The notes beneath the pieces are model-generated. The model had not been told where the DNA came from. It saw only the letters and a list, made by a program, of their open reading frames with translations, and made no database searches. A stretch of DNA of 64,000 bases. It comes from Bimuria novae-zelandiae CBS 107.79 (lineage: Eukaryota > Ascomycota > Dothideomycetes > Pleosporales > Didymosphaeriaceae). Positions 9,385-20,772 of the stretch are shown piece by piece. A program made the translations under genes and the position numbers. The stretch is taken from assembly GCA_010015655.1 (NCBI GenBank), contig ML976660.1:62001-126000 (forward strand), read 5' to 3'. The stretch's first letter is position 1. Every line of letters begins with the position of its first letter.

Positions 9385-11073
9385 ATGTCTACAGCCACGG
9401 CGAGCTCTGGCCTAGCCAGCCAGGTGGCTAACGCATCGGTCTCGCAGGTTTTCCTTTCTTTTATTGTCATTGTAAGTTTCCAGATGGACGGTACGACTAG
9501 CAAGTTATGTTTAACTTACATGGTCACAGTTGGTTGCTCGTTTTATTCTGAGGGGTATTTACCGCGTCTACTTCCATCCTCTTTCAAAATACCCCGGACC
9601 GAAGCTGCATGCATTCACTAGGATACCCCAGATGATTGGACTATGGAAGGGAGAGCCACACAAGCGTATCGAAGCGATCCATGCCAAATACGGCCGTGTG
9701 GTGCGAACTGCCCCGGATGAGATCTCCTACATCGACCCTGAAGCGTGGAAATTCGTCCACGGTCATGGTGACACCAAGGCTCGAGGCTCAAGGCCGCAGA
9801 AGCACTGGATCCGCTCCGGAAACGATGTCACAGATACGCCCTCTCTTCTCTTTGCGCCTACAGGTGCCCACTCTCGTATGCGCCGCGTTTTCCACTCTGC
9901 CTTCTCTGACCGTTCGCTCAAGCTCCAGGAGCCACTCATTGTCAAATACATTGACTTGCTCCGTGAGAGGCTGAGGGAGAAGGCTCCCCAGGGTCCCATC
10001 GACATCGTCAAATACTTCAACTTCACGACTTTTGACGTCATGGGTGACCTGGCTTTCGGAGAATCGCTGCATATGTTGAACAAGGATGAATACGACCCCT
10101 GGGTTGCGATGACTTTCGAATATCTGAAGACGTTCACTTTCCTTGAGATGTGCCAATATTACGCAATTACTCGGTACGGCGTCCGTCAGCTGATGAAGCT
10201 CATGGCCAAGCAGAGACAGTCGCACTTCCAGTATACTGTTGACAAGGTCAACAAGCGCGTCGATCAGGGTCGTGCAACTGACGGCCACGATCTCTGGACT
10301 CTCGTCTTGGACAAGGAGGGCCAACGTGAGGGTCTGTCTCGCGGTGAGATGTTCGCCAACGCCAACTTGTTTATGGTCGCCGGGACGGAGACGACCGCCA
10401 CCATCAGCGCGGGTTTCGCCTACTTGATGTGCAAGAACCCCGAGGTCTACGCTAAGTTCAGGAAGGAGGTGCGCGAGACTTTCAAGAGCCAGGACGAGAT
10501 CAACATCGAGCGTGTTCAGGCTCTTCCTTACCTCAACGCTTGCTTGAAGGAAGCTCTTCGTGTCTACCCGCCAGTCAGCAATGCTCAGCCCATGCTTACA
10601 CCTGCCGATGGAACAACCGTAATGGGCGAGTACATGCCACCGAACGTAAGATAGCCTATCTGTGGAAGACTGAGAGTCGCCAGCTAATGTTTCTAGACCG
10701 TTCTTTCTATCCCGCAATTCGCCATGTACCGCTCAGAAACCAACTTCAAGCATGCGCTTAAATACATTCCTGAGCGCTGGCTAGGTGATGAGCGCTTCGA
10801 GAGCGACAACAAGAAAGCATTCGAGCCCTTCCACGTCGGCCCGCGTGACTGCCTGGGCAAGAAGTATGTCTCACAGCGCTCGCATTTTCCCTTGGGTGTC
10901 ACTTACTAACGCGAGACAGCTTGGCATGGCACGAGATGCGTCTCATCGCTGCAAAGGTCCACCACCAATTCGATTTCGAGCTCAGCTCTGAGAACAACAA
11001 TTGGACCGACCAGAAGATCTTCATCCTCAACCAGAAGGAGCCCCTGTATATGAAACTGAAGGCCGTCTATTAG
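9385..11073 (+). CDS. Cytochrome P450 monooxygenase (isotrichodermin C-15 hydroxylase-like type)
   Basis: Exons 9385-9471, 9530-10645, 10697-10863 and 10920-11073 give 507 residues. An N-terminal hydrophobic segment (FLSFIVILVARFILRGIYRV) anchors it in the ER. Then come the FHPLSKYPGPKL proline hinge, the I-helix AGTETTAT (~residue 312), the K-helix KEALRVYPP (ExxR, ~370) and the heme loop FHVGPRDCLGKN with the ligand Cys at ~452. The introns (58, 51, 56 bp) are clean, and the third splits the codon right after the heme loop. The N-terminal pattern resembles fungal E-class group I P450s such as the trichothecene-type CYP65 set, but the substrate cannot be inferred. No backbone synthase, transporter or regulator of a secondary-metabolite cluster is adjacent, so it is best treated as a stand-alone P450. 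Confidence 0.93.
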
Positions 11074-11292
11074 GTGATCGGTCCCTCGGTTGAAAGTGGT
11101 GAGTAGTATATGAACAGCGTTGCACTTCTGAGCTCTAGCCCAGTTGCAATGCATAAGCACGATGGCGCATGAGGCGAATTCTCTTTCTTTACACTTTTTG
11201 TAAATGTCACGATTACGGACGGCTTAGAGTACAGTGGTGGTACAGTTGCAATACAAAGGGCTGTCAAGCCCTTGTCGAAAAGTTCAGCATCC

Positions 11293-11850
11293 TCACGCGT
11301 CTTTAGACGCAGTGCGCTCGTCGTTTCCGTGCTTCTTCCAGCACGCGCGGAAGATTTCCATCTGAGAGGGCATCAGTCCAAGTCTCGGCATTCAAGTCCA
11401 CCGACGCCATTAGATCGGTGCTCGGGTCAGAAAACGTTGGATTGCTCCAAGCCCAGAGACTGTCGGGATCGGTAGTAGACCTCGGGTCGGTGCTCGCGTG
11501 AGTTGGACATGCGACTAACCTCTTTCTTGCACAAGCGCCAATCCTTCTTCTCGTAGTAGCAATCGGTGAGCTTCATGTTCTCGTCTGCAAAGGCCAATCA
11601 ATATCGCATACACGAATTGCCCGGACAGGCGTGTGAAGGTGAAGCCGCATGTGATGGCGGCGTACCTGCGCATCCCGTGCTGTAAATCCGCTTGTCCCTA
11701 GTCGCCCTGCTCGTCAGCCAAGCCTTCCACTTTCACCACAACTTCCTTTTCCGCTGCTGCGAAACAGCACCGGGATACGCACCAATCATCTGGCTCGTCG
11801 TCGTCCTGCACCTTGGACGATCCCTCTGTTCGCGCTGCATCGTTTGACAT
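11293..11850 (-). CDS. coa4: Cytochrome c oxidase assembly factor 4 (twin CX9C protein)
   Basis: Four tiny exons: 11850-11783, 11697-11666, 11584-11520 and 11361-11293, giving 77 residues. The mature frame shows DEPDDWDKRIYSTGCADENM, then KLTDCYYEKKDW, RLCKKEMEIFRACW and KKHGNDER. This is a twin CX9C: Cys-9-Cys in CADENMKLTDC and again in CKKEMEIFRAC. Such proteins are imported into the intermembrane space by the Mia40 relay, and Coa4 helps cytochrome c oxidase assembly (family knowledge). All intron phases close exactly, which makes the model strong despite exons of 32-69 bp. The gene shares a very short promoter with BPL1. Another small twin CX9C family member is the main alternative. Confidence 0.85.
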
Positions 11851-11957
11851 TCTGACTCCGTGTTCGACGTGGTTGGGGAAGGTTGAGTTGAGTGACCATC
11901 GCTCTGAGGGATCCCTGGACGGAAAAACGAGGCGCCGAGGCGCGACGACGGGAAGCC
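11851..11957. promoter_or_regulatory. 107-bp bidirectional promoter between COA4 and BPL1
   Basis: The start codons of COA4 (11850, minus) and BPL1 (11958, plus) are only 107 bp apart, so both genes must be transcribed from this stretch or from inside each other. No TATA box is evident. Confidence 0.55.
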
Positions 11958-14211
11958 ATGGCGGCCAAAATGAATGTTATGGTATATACAGGTATTTCCT
12001 TCATCTCTTCCGGAGGATGGGCAGCGCGTGCTGATATAGTCAAGGAACCGGGAGCACGACAGAATCGGTTCGGCATTGCTTGTTCACTCTCCGCCGGCTG
12101 CTATCGCCCAGCTACGCGGTTATCCCCGTGACTGGCGATGTCATCATCAAGGAGCCGTGGATGGCATCGTGTGCGCTGCTTGTCTTTCCTGGCGGAGCGG
12201 ATCTGGGATACTGCCGCACGCTCAACGGTGAAGGGAACAGCCGCATCAGCCGGTATGTTAACAATGGTGGTGCATACCTGGGCTTTTGTGCTGGAGGGTA
12301 CTACGGCTCTTCTAAGTGCGAGTTTGAAGTCGACAATCCGGAGCTCGCTGTTGTCGGAGAGAGGGAGCTGGGCTTCTTCCCGGGTGTCTGCCGAGGACTG
12401 GCTTTTCCGGGGTTTGTGTACAGCTCTGAAGCTGGGGCGAGGGCGGTGGAGCTGAAGATTCACAAGAGTGCTTTCAGCGAGGTGAAAGATGGGTTGGCGG
12501 AGACCTTCAAGAGCTACTATAATGGTGGTGGGGTGTTCGTCGACGCGAAGAAACTTGAGAACCGGGACGTCGAGATTCTGGCTAGCTACACGGAAGACCT
12601 CCATGTCGAATCTGGGGAAGGAAAAGCTGCAGTTGTGTATCGTAAGGTTGATCAAGGCCATGCTATTCTCACTGGGGCGCATCCAGAGTAAGTGGTCACA
12701 CTCATTTATATTCGCCTCAAGCTAATCACTACAGATTTGCTCCGGCCAACCTCGCGAGACCCGCCGACAATCCAGACTACTCTTCCATTATCAATTCTAT
12801 CGCCGCAACAGACTCCACTCGGTTAGCTTTCATGCGGCTTCTTCTTTCCAAGTTTGGTCTTCGAGTCAATGAAGAGGAACAAGCGGTACCGTCCCTTTCC
12901 CGTCTGCATCTCTCCTCTCATCAGCCAGCAGGCGCCGCTGACCTCGCTGCATCGTGGTCCGAGATCTTCACTCTAGTCGATGGAGAGGAGTACATTGTGG
13001 ATGCAAACGATGTTTTCCACATCAAGAAAGACAGTGGTGCTTGGAGCGTTCATAGCTTGACAAGAGCGGTGTCCGATGTCGCCGTCGAAGTATTGCCTAA
13101 GGCACTCACAGGTCAAGGAGGTAATAAGATGCCTGGCGCTGAAAAGCAGCCCGATCAGAACTCGAATGAGGAGAAGAAACCCAAGACGAAAGAAGACCAG
13201 GTGCGTGAGCGCATTGCGTACACGGCATCGGCCTCTCCGGACCAGGATCTTGACTACGATAAGCTTGTCAAGAGAATCGTACCTCACGAGACAGAGCTTC
13301 CGGACAAGCGGGAAACTCCGTACTTCAACCATGAATCCTACTATGCGAATCTGGCACATCACCACCAGAAAGCGCAGAATCACCACCCAACCTTCGGCAC
13401 TTCCCTCCTGTACGGCGAAGTCGTGACTTCTACCAACACGCTTCTCGAGAAGAACCCCTCACTCCTGCGAAACCTCCCAACAGGTTTCACGGCAACCGCA
13501 AGAACGCAGGTCGCAGGCCGCGGTCGTGGCTCGAACGTATGGATCGCACCTCCAGGCGCTCTCATGTTTTCAACCATCATACATCACAGCTTCTCGCTCA
13601 CGCAAAGCGCACCCATCATTTTCGTGCAGTATATCGCAGCGCTAGCCGTTGTTGAGGGTATAAAGAACTATGCGCCGGGCTATGAGAAGGTGGCCGTGAA
13701 ATTGAAGTGGCCGAACGACATCTATGCGCAGATTCCCGGCTCACCGACCAACCCTCTCGTGAAGATCTGTGGCATCCTGGTGAATTCTAGTTACTCCGGC
13801 ACCGACTACTCGCTCACCGTCGGCATCGGTCTCAACCTCGATAATCCTCTGCCGACTATTTCTCTCAACTCCCTTATCAGTGCGCTCAACCTTAAGGCTA
13901 TGACGAACGAGAAGCTGCTCGCTAGCATCCTCGCGTCGTTTGAGTCGCTCTACAGCACGTTTCGTAGATCGGGTTGGAACAGGGAGTTAGAGGGGATATA
14001 CTACGAGAACTGGTTGCATAGTGGACAGGTAGTTGAGCTAGAGGCACATGGTGGGATGAAGGCGAAGGTCAAAGGCATCGCGAGGGATTGGGGTTTACTG
14101 CTTGCGGAAGAGTTAGGCGCGGGAGAGAGACCGACGGGCAGGATGGTGAGCTTGCAGAGTGATAGCAATAGGTTTGACTTCTTCAAAGGGTTGATTTCGA
14201 GGAAGATCTGA
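11958..14211 (+). CDS. bpl1: Biotin-protein ligase (biotin-[acetyl-CoA carboxylase] ligase)
   Basis: Exons 11958-11991, 12045-12687 and 12735-14211 (introns 53 and 47 bp) give 717 residues. The N-terminal half is the glutamine-amidotransferase-like BPL domain: VMVYTGTGSTTES rebuilt across intron 1, then RRLLSPSYAVIPVTGD, GGADLGYCRTLNGEGN, GAYLGFCAGGYYGS and GFVYSSEAGARAVELK. The C-terminal half is the catalytic BPL/LplA/LipB domain with the adenylate loop GRGRGSNVWIAPPGALMFS (~residue 487), VKLKWPNDIY and KICGILVNSS, then a small SH3-like BPL_C domain. The enzyme attaches biotin to acetyl-CoA and pyruvate carboxylases using ATP. The length fits fungal Bpl1 (~690). The upstream ATG at 11958 was taken because it gives MAAKMNVMVYTG directly ahead of the intron. 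Confidence 0.94.
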
Positions 14212-14806
14212 GACGGTAGGGGTGGTAGGGGTGGAGCGACGTTCTGTGGGTGAGAGGTCTCAACAATGACCCAACTGTGGGTGAAACAGAAAAAATGGCG
14301 GGTCACCGCCCACGCATGCTATTTAACAGCGTTTTTCGGCGCAGCGTATGCCCGTTTGCTTTAAAAGCGGTTCACCGGACCAGCAAATCACATTCTTGCT
14401 ATTGTGCAACAAGCGCAGTGAACGCGGTTTAATCGCGCTTCTGGTGTTTTCGGCCGCTGTCTAATCATTGTGCGAAGTGCACGAAATCAACTCACGTTCA
14501 CAACGACAATTCTATTGTGACCTCCAGCCCTGACGGGTAAGTCGCTCTCGTATTGAACTTAGCAACACAATAACATCCTCGCAAGCGCCTGAACATATAA
14601 GTGTCAGCGCCAGCTGTCTTGCCTCCTCTCTTTCCTTCAGATCACACGCTCTCGACTGGCACTGACTTCTCAGCCCACGCTTCTGCTTCTGCTACAGTCG
14701 ACTTACACACTTGCACTCGCTGGCGCCGGACGCTTACGACTCCCACTATCCAACGCCAACTCCTACCAACGCCGTACCTCAACTCGCCTTCATTATCACC
14801 ATCGAC
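14212..14806. other. Intergenic region upstream of the SIM-containing gene
   Basis: About 600 bp. A GGGTAAGT donor-like site near 14538 may belong to a leader intron of the next gene. No gene is supported here. Confidence 0.35.
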
Positions 14807-15625
14807 ATGTCTCGCAACAATCCTCTTGCATCTCGAAACAATCTCTCCTCTCCGAGCAAAGCGTCCAACCTCTCCAACATGCAAGCTCCTGTTGCAGCAC
14901 CGCCCCCAGACACGCTGGACAACCCCCTCTCGCTCCTCTCCGACTCCGACTTCGAAGACGAACCCGTCCCAGCCCGCCTCCCACCCAGTTCAGGCACCAA
15001 AAAGCGGCCCATCGACCTCACCTCTGATTCGGAGCCAGACCAGCCCGCACCGAAGAAACAGAAACAAGCGCACCCAAGGCAGAAGAAGCAGGCGCATCCA
15101 CAACCGCAACCGCAACTACAATCACCAGCGCGCCTCAATCTTACTCTCACCATCCCAGAGAACCCCTACCCGCGCGCTCGCGCGCCAAAACTCCTCGCGC
15201 ACTACCCAGCCACCACTACCACCACCAGCAATAGCGAGGGAAACTTCACCACCCCGAAAATCGCAACCTCCGCCCGCGTAACATCCCTCCTACGCGCCTG
15301 CCCCCTCCTTAACGTAACACCCACAACACTCCCGCGCCCACAACAACTTGCCCACGAAGCAGCACTATCCGCCAACCGCGCCGCGACGAACGCAGGCCGC
15401 GGCCAGTTCTTCGCTTGGCGCTCGTTCGCGCACGCGAGTCGGGATGGGAGAGAGGCTATGGTGCTTTCGGGGCTGGATAGCGAGGACGTGGAGGCGGAGT
15501 TTGGGTGGGAAGAGGAGAATGGGTTACCCGAGTGGAAGAAGCCGTTTACGGGGTTGTGGAGGGATTTGGGGGGGAGGGCGTTGGAGAGGTTGATGCCGGA
15601 GAGGGAGGGGGTGGATGGGGGGTAG
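14807..15625 (+). CDS. Hypothetical nuclear protein with SUMO-interacting-like motif and NLS
   Basis: A single exon of 272 residues from ATG 14807; the frame is open upstream to an ATG at 14711. No known family is recognised. Residues ~65-75 read KRPIDLTSDSE, a hydrophobic-acidic pattern of the kind that binds SUMO. A basic stretch (PKKQKQ, then RQKKQ) follows, which could be a bipartite nuclear signal. The middle is low-complexity (Pro, Gln, Thr). The C-terminal third is better ordered: ARVTSLLRACPLLN, then GRGQFFAWRSF, LSGLDSEDVEAEFGWEEENG and LPEWKKPFTGLWRDL. The latter blocks suggest a small conserved fungal domain of unknown role. Strand choice is supported by the strong codon bias and the acidic/basic order. 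Confidence 0.65.
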   Translation: MSRNNPLASRNNLSSPSKASNLSNMQAPVAAPPPDTLDNPLSLLSDSDFEDEPVPARLPPSSGTKKRPIDLTSDSEPDQPAPKKQKQAHPRQKKQAHPQPQPQLQSPARLNLTLTIPENPYPRARAPKLLAHYPATTTTTSNSEGNFTTPKIATSARVTSLLRACPLLNVTPTTLPRPQQLAHEAALSANRAATNAGRGQFFAWRSFAHASRDGREAMVLSGLDSEDVEAEFGWEEENGLPEWKKPFTGLWRDLGGRALERLMPEREGVDGG

Positions 15626-15821
15626 GGGTTATGGGCGAAGGCTGAGCTGGTGTCTCTGCCAGAGAGAGAGGTTTGGAATCCGTATAACAAGTATTATTTT
15701 GGCTGAATTTTTGTCTTTAAGCTTTTATCTGAGTGTGATTTCCTTCGATTTACCTATGATAGCTTCTGTACCCTGCTCCTTTCTTATCTCAGAAGGTCTC
15801 CGATCAAGGAGTTCCGCAGAA

Positions 15822-17537
15822 TCAAAGCATATACCGATACCCCTTCTGCAGCCTCCTCGCCTTCCCCAGATCCACGCCCTCTATCTCCGCTGTCTTCTCC
15901 CACTTCCTCCTCTCCGCCTCGCTCAACTGGACATCCTCGTTCTCCATCTTTTCCAGCTGCGCATTCTGCCTCTGTAAAAGCATCCTCAGCGCCACGAAGC
16001 ACGCCAGCGCGAGGAACTCCAGGCCGATGCACACGCCCAGCGCCGGCCGGTAGTGCGGCGACGACGAGGGAGTGTAGGTGAACGGCGTCCAGATAGACGC
16101 TGAGTTCCCGACACTGTTGATGAAGGCGACGGCCGCGGCGCGCTTGGCAGGGGGACGGGGGATGGCGTTGGAGATCCACGCGTAGATGGTGCCGTTTTGC
16201 GTGAAGACGAAGTTCATGAGGAATAAGGAGAAGTCTAAAAGTATCATTGATTAGCACGAAGACCCGAGTTAGTGGAATGGTGGGTGGGGTGGCTTACAGC
16301 GCGGGCCAAAGGCGTCGGTCGTCATGAACACGACGAAGCCAATGCTGCTCACAAACACGGGGTAAACCAGGAACCAGAAACGATTCCCGTAATAGTCGCT
16401 CGCGTAGCAATGACCATACGAGTAGAACACCATAAACACATACGGCGGTGCAACAAGCAAGAGCGAGATAGTCTGGGAGTACCCCAGCGTCTTTGTCAGA
16501 GTGGGGAAGAAATTCTGAAACCCTGATGCGCCGGTGATGCCCACGTATGCGAGGGCGAGCAAGTACGTCTTCGGATCGAGGAAGGCGAGCTTCATGCCGC
16601 GGATCTGCGACATGCCGCCTTCCTCGTCGATGTCTGCCTCTGCGGCGTCGAGCGCGAGACGCCGGTTTGCGACGTGCTGCTCCTCGGGGGAGAGTGAACG
16701 CCAGGTATGTGGGAAGTCGGGCAGGATGATCATGACGAGGATGCCGACGAAGACGGTGATGGCGCCTTCGATGATGTACAGCCATTGCCAGGCGTCCATG
16801 CCTCTTTCGCCAGCGAGACCGTTGAGTATACCGGCAGCGATGAGGTTGCCGAAGGCACCCGAGACGAGAGAGCCGGAGTAGAAGATGGCGGCGCGTTTGG
16901 CTAGCTCTTCCCTGGGGTGAGGAACGTGTCAGCAATTCGGACTCTGGAATTGTAGTTTATTTGCTTACTTTGTGTACCATTTGGTGAGATAGAACAGAAC
17001 GCCCGCAAAGAAGGGTGCTTCCACCAGCCCTAATATGAAGCGACATGCGACGATACCGCCAAAGCTGGTCACTTGGGAGGTGCACGCTGAGACCAGACCC
17101 CATGCGATGGTGAAGAACCCGAGGTACCAAGAGGGTTTACCCACGTAATTGAGTGCCAAATTGGAAGGCACTTGCATGAGAATATATCCAACGAACAGGA
17201 TGGAAAGTCCGACTTGGTACTGGTCCCCCACTAGGTGCAGGTCGCGTTCGAGGCCCTGGAGTTTGGCAGCAGCATAGTTGTTCCTGCGGAACAATGTGAG
17301 CGCAATGCATATAGCCGCAGCTTGACCACTCTACCGGTCAATGTAGTTCATGAGGTAGACGAGAATAACCAAAGGCATGATACGAACATCGATCTTGCGC
17401 CTCAGCTTCCTTGCGACCTTCTTTTCGTCTTCAGTCAGCTCCTCATGATGAACATGCTCTTGGTGTAACGTCTCCGGTTCCCCCGCCTTCTCCGCCTTGT
17501 CAATAAAGTCATGATCACTGTACGTTTGATCCGTCAT
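15822..17537 (-). CDS. MFS transporter of the anion:cation symporter (allantoate permease, Dal5/Tna1) type
   Basis: Exons 17537-17335, 17283-16969, 16911-16298 and 16234-15822 give 514 residues. After a hydrophilic, His-rich N-terminus the first helix reads MPLVILVYLMNYIDR, directly followed by the NNYAAAKLQGLERDL loop. The family marks continue with VGYILMQVPSNL, GLVSACTSQVTSFGG, RFILGLVEAPFFAGVLFYLTKWY, LYIIEGAITVFVGI and LPDFPHTWRSLSPEE. The predicted layout is 12 membrane segments with a central loop. Dal5-type carriers take up allantoate, ureidosuccinate, nicotinate, pantothenate or similar anions; the substrate is not decidable here. Two GATA motifs lie just upstream (17643 and 17672), compatible with nitrogen regulation. 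All splice phases close. Confidence 0.92.
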
Positions 17538-18172
17538 CTTGAAAATGGGATTGTGAGCTGCAAGTCACACAAGCATGCGGGGAGAACGGAAGTTTATAGG
17601 CGAAGCTTCGGGTCAAAAGCGGGCAAGAGCACGCTAGGAGGTGATAAGCACGACCAAGCACATTGCCTGACGATAGAAAGTGAAGCCACTGGCTTCACCG
17701 AAGCCCACCCCAGTGGTTCATACGGCAGGTATGCCGCCGGGCCCAACCGTACAGTATTACCAAAAGACAGCGCCGGCAGCCTTGTGCGCTCGACCATTGG
17801 TCCGGACCGGGTGTCGTACTTTGCGCACCAATCGCGCTTACGGGGCTGGCTCTCCGCGATCTCCGCCCTCATGATCTGCAAGCACGTTGTCGGCAAAAGG
17901 CAGGTGGTTCAGCGCACGGGGACCCAAGGTTGCTACCATAAGTGAATAGTGTCGAACTACGGTTATAAAGGGGCAGAAGTGCATGCCGCCACTAACGTTG
18001 TGCATATGACAACAGCAAGAAGAAACCTATTCCCTGACAATAGTAACATTGATATCGTATCCGGAGCCAATTAGAAAAGCAGGAAAAGCACATGTGCGAT
18101 CCTACCTTGTCAAAACATCCCGGTATCGCTTCGCAACGCCGTACACCGAAATCATACATTAAACGGAGTCGT
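17538..18172. other. Intergenic region upstream of the MFS transporter
   Basis: About 630 bp. It contains TGATAAG (17642-17648) and CGATAG (17671-17676), 106-139 bp ahead of the transporter start; these match GATA-factor sites. No gene supported. Confidence 0.4.
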
Positions 18173-19481
18173 TCAAGTACCGCTGGGCCGTCGTGGACTG
18201 TACGGCGAGTATTGCGGAGGTTGCGCGTAGTTTTGTTCCATCCGGGCATAATCCTGTGGGTTGTATTTGTACTCGTGCTCGTGCTCACGCTCCTCTTTAC
18301 CCGGCCAAGGCACCTCTTGATATCTCCGCTTCTCTTCGTGTTCTTCGTGTGTCTCTTCCATAGTCGGAAGCTCAGTCGAGTACTCTTTGTTGTAGGAGTC
18401 AATTCCTGGAGAGCGCATGCCACCGCTGGAGGCATAAGAAGTTGGCCGGGAGCTGGTTGTGCTCTGATAAGACCATCGGCCATCCGACGGATCGGGAGAG
18501 TGACCGCTAGATATCTCAGAATTGGTCGAAAAACGAGCATCCTGTGGCTGGAGATGATTAGGCGACGGCTGTGGGTGGTAGAAATCACCCGGCAGCTCCA
18601 TCACATGCTGCTGTGGTTGTGCCTGTGCCTGTTTTGGTTGGAGGTACATTTTTTGTTCCGCTAGCCGTGGTGACTGGGGCAAATTGTATGGCTGTTTGGT
18701 TGGTGATGATGAGGGCGGTAATTCAGGGTTGCGAGAGCGGTCTGCGGGATTGATGGTCTTCAGCTTGCCGTTTTCCATCATAGCGGTCAACGCGCCTGCG
18801 TCCAAGAGCTCGGCCTTTTTCAACATCCGTTCTACCAAAACCTTCGATGCCGCCTTTAGCTCTTTCTTCACAAAACTGACCATGGTGACATTGCACTTGA
18901 TCTCGATGTCCTCGCGGAGATATAAACCTTCGAGTGGAGCACCGATACCCAACTCTCGGGTTTCAGGCGGCTCGCCTGGTTGGGATCCGCCTGTGTTGTT
19001 AGCAGAGAATATACGACGAAGGAGGGAAAGAATCCTCACATATTTGCCATTTGTTCCTCAAGTCTACGTTTGCCGGAGCCTACAAATATTAGTCTAGCTC
19101 GAGAAGTGCTTGCAGTAAATGGTGTGCATGTCTGAAACATGTCCAAACGTTGTTTTTTCATGGATATGGACTCACGTAGGTATGTGTCTGTAGGCCCCAT
19201 GGCATGTCATGAAAGCACCCCTTGAATTTGATCTGGCCAGATCCAAGCTTGCCGATGCCGGGGACATACTGGATGCGCTGAGTAATCTCGTACCAGGTCG
19301 CATAGAACTCGTCCGCAGGCGCATCGCGCGGCGCTTTGATGGGTTCGAAGCTCAGGACGAGCGGACTAAGTTCAATAATCTCTCCATGGCTATGAAGTAT
19401 GTCGATCGCGAGCTGACGGGGAATGTAGCTCGGGATAGGCGTGATATTGATGTAGGTGGCCTTCTTTCTCGTGAGGCCCAT
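18173..19481 (-). CDS. DUF7053 domain protein
   Basis: Exons 19481-19176, 19079-19040 and 18990-18173 give 387 residues. The N-terminal ~175 residues have the pattern of the fungal DUF7053 family: MGLTRKKATYINITPIPSYI, LAIDILHSHGEIIELSPLVL, FYATWYEITQRIQYVPGIGK, then GLYLREDIEIKCNVTMVSFV after a 40-bp middle exon. The function of this family is unknown; the fold resembles a lipid-binding START-like beta sheet, but that is only an impression. The C-terminal half is low-complexity, rich in Pro, Gln, Ser and Tyr, with charged EEHEEKR and EEREHEHEYKY runs, probably disordered. Intron phases agree; the middle exon adds APANVDLRNKWQI. Confidence 0.85.
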
Positions 19482-20772
19482 AATGGAAGCAATGTCTCTT
19501 CAGGTTCTGGTCGTTTTGTACACGCGATAGGCACCTATCGGGTGAAAGCTGATGTGATGTGACGAGGGTTTGTTGGGGATAAGATGAGCCGTAAGTGGTC
19601 GTTCAGGTTGAGTTGGAGGCGAAAAGGTTCACAAAGTAGGCGGAGGTAAGCCGTATAATAAGCTGCCACCCCCTGCTCAGCCAACTTCACTCGGATTCGA
19701 TATCGCGTGGCTAGATCGATAGCTTGGCTTCAGGGACACCTGTGCACCACGTCATGCACGTGGCGCAATACGATGATGTCAGATTGGCGGATTGACAAGA
19801 AACAAAAATACCCGAAACACTCCTTAATCTCTTGCGACTCTTGGATAGGATACAGGAAGCGATCAAAATGCAAAAGGCGATAGCCGGCTTCGGGACGTGA
19901 GATCTGCTTTTCGAGATGGCAGTTGCCCCTCACTCTTGTAAAGACTAATTTTAGCGCCGGCTATGTCAGCGTCAGCGCAATGAAAGAGGTTCGTATCGGC
20001 GGGTGGTGAATTCGACGCTCCAGAACTCATCAAAGAATTTATTGTTGACGCTACCCTTATCAACGGATCTCAGCTGTTATTTTTTTCTGCCGCATGAGGC
20101 GGCGAAGTAACCGGGAAGCCGCACACCCGTCGCCCAACACCAAGCTCCGCCTCTTCACTTCTCTCAGGCTGACCGCTCTCGACGGGCTGGCGAGACAACC
20201 GCGCCAACTTCTGCTTGCTGTTCATTTGCCTGAAATGGATGTAGCGGTGATTTGACGGTGGGTTGCTGACGGCTGACCGCGATGGCTGTCTGCACTTGCG
20301 CTGTGCGGTTAGCGGTTGGAGCAGCTTGAGAAGCCCTCGCCTAAGAGCTGAAAGTCGCACATGGTCACATGCCGCCTTACGTCTGGCAAGACAAGAACAG
20401 TCGTGATGCGCTCCAAGCGCTTTGATGTCGAACTGGCAATGCTAATTCAAACGATTAGAATTGTTTCTTGTCGAAATTTTGGCACAAAAAATCGCGTGCT
20501 ACCTATGGTAGGTACCGAAGCTCTTCGAACGCCGATGTCGCGATGCAAAAACAATATCAAAATCGTATCAAACCTCCTTGAAATGATCAGCATAAGATTA
20601 TGAATAGGTTCTATCAGTAGGGCGGTTCTAGTATTCGGAAGAAGGGACGTAACCATGGCTCCCTGTCACTCAACCCATTTTCCACAAAGCCTACATAGAA
20701 AATTATCACGAACGTACGAAGCTACACTCTCCTCAAACACTACAAATCGTGAAACAGCACAACCAACTCTCA
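19482..20772. other. Intergenic region, no gene seen
   Basis: About 1.3 kb between divergent genes. Short open frames on both strands lack protein-like content. No repeat or RNA gene recognised. Confidence 0.4.

Noticed and set aside
9788..10717. 309-residue open frame antisense to the P450 gene
   Set aside because: A mirror frame of a GC-rich exon; all P450 motifs are on the plus strand.
9385..11073. Secondary-metabolite cluster around the P450
   Set aside because: Neighbours are MGM101, COA4 and BPL1; there is no synthase, tailoring enzyme, pathway regulator or exporter beside it.
20070..20360. 96-residue minus-strand frame in the DUF7053-DUF3669 spacer
   Set aside because: The composition is not protein-like in a specific way and no conserved motif is visible.
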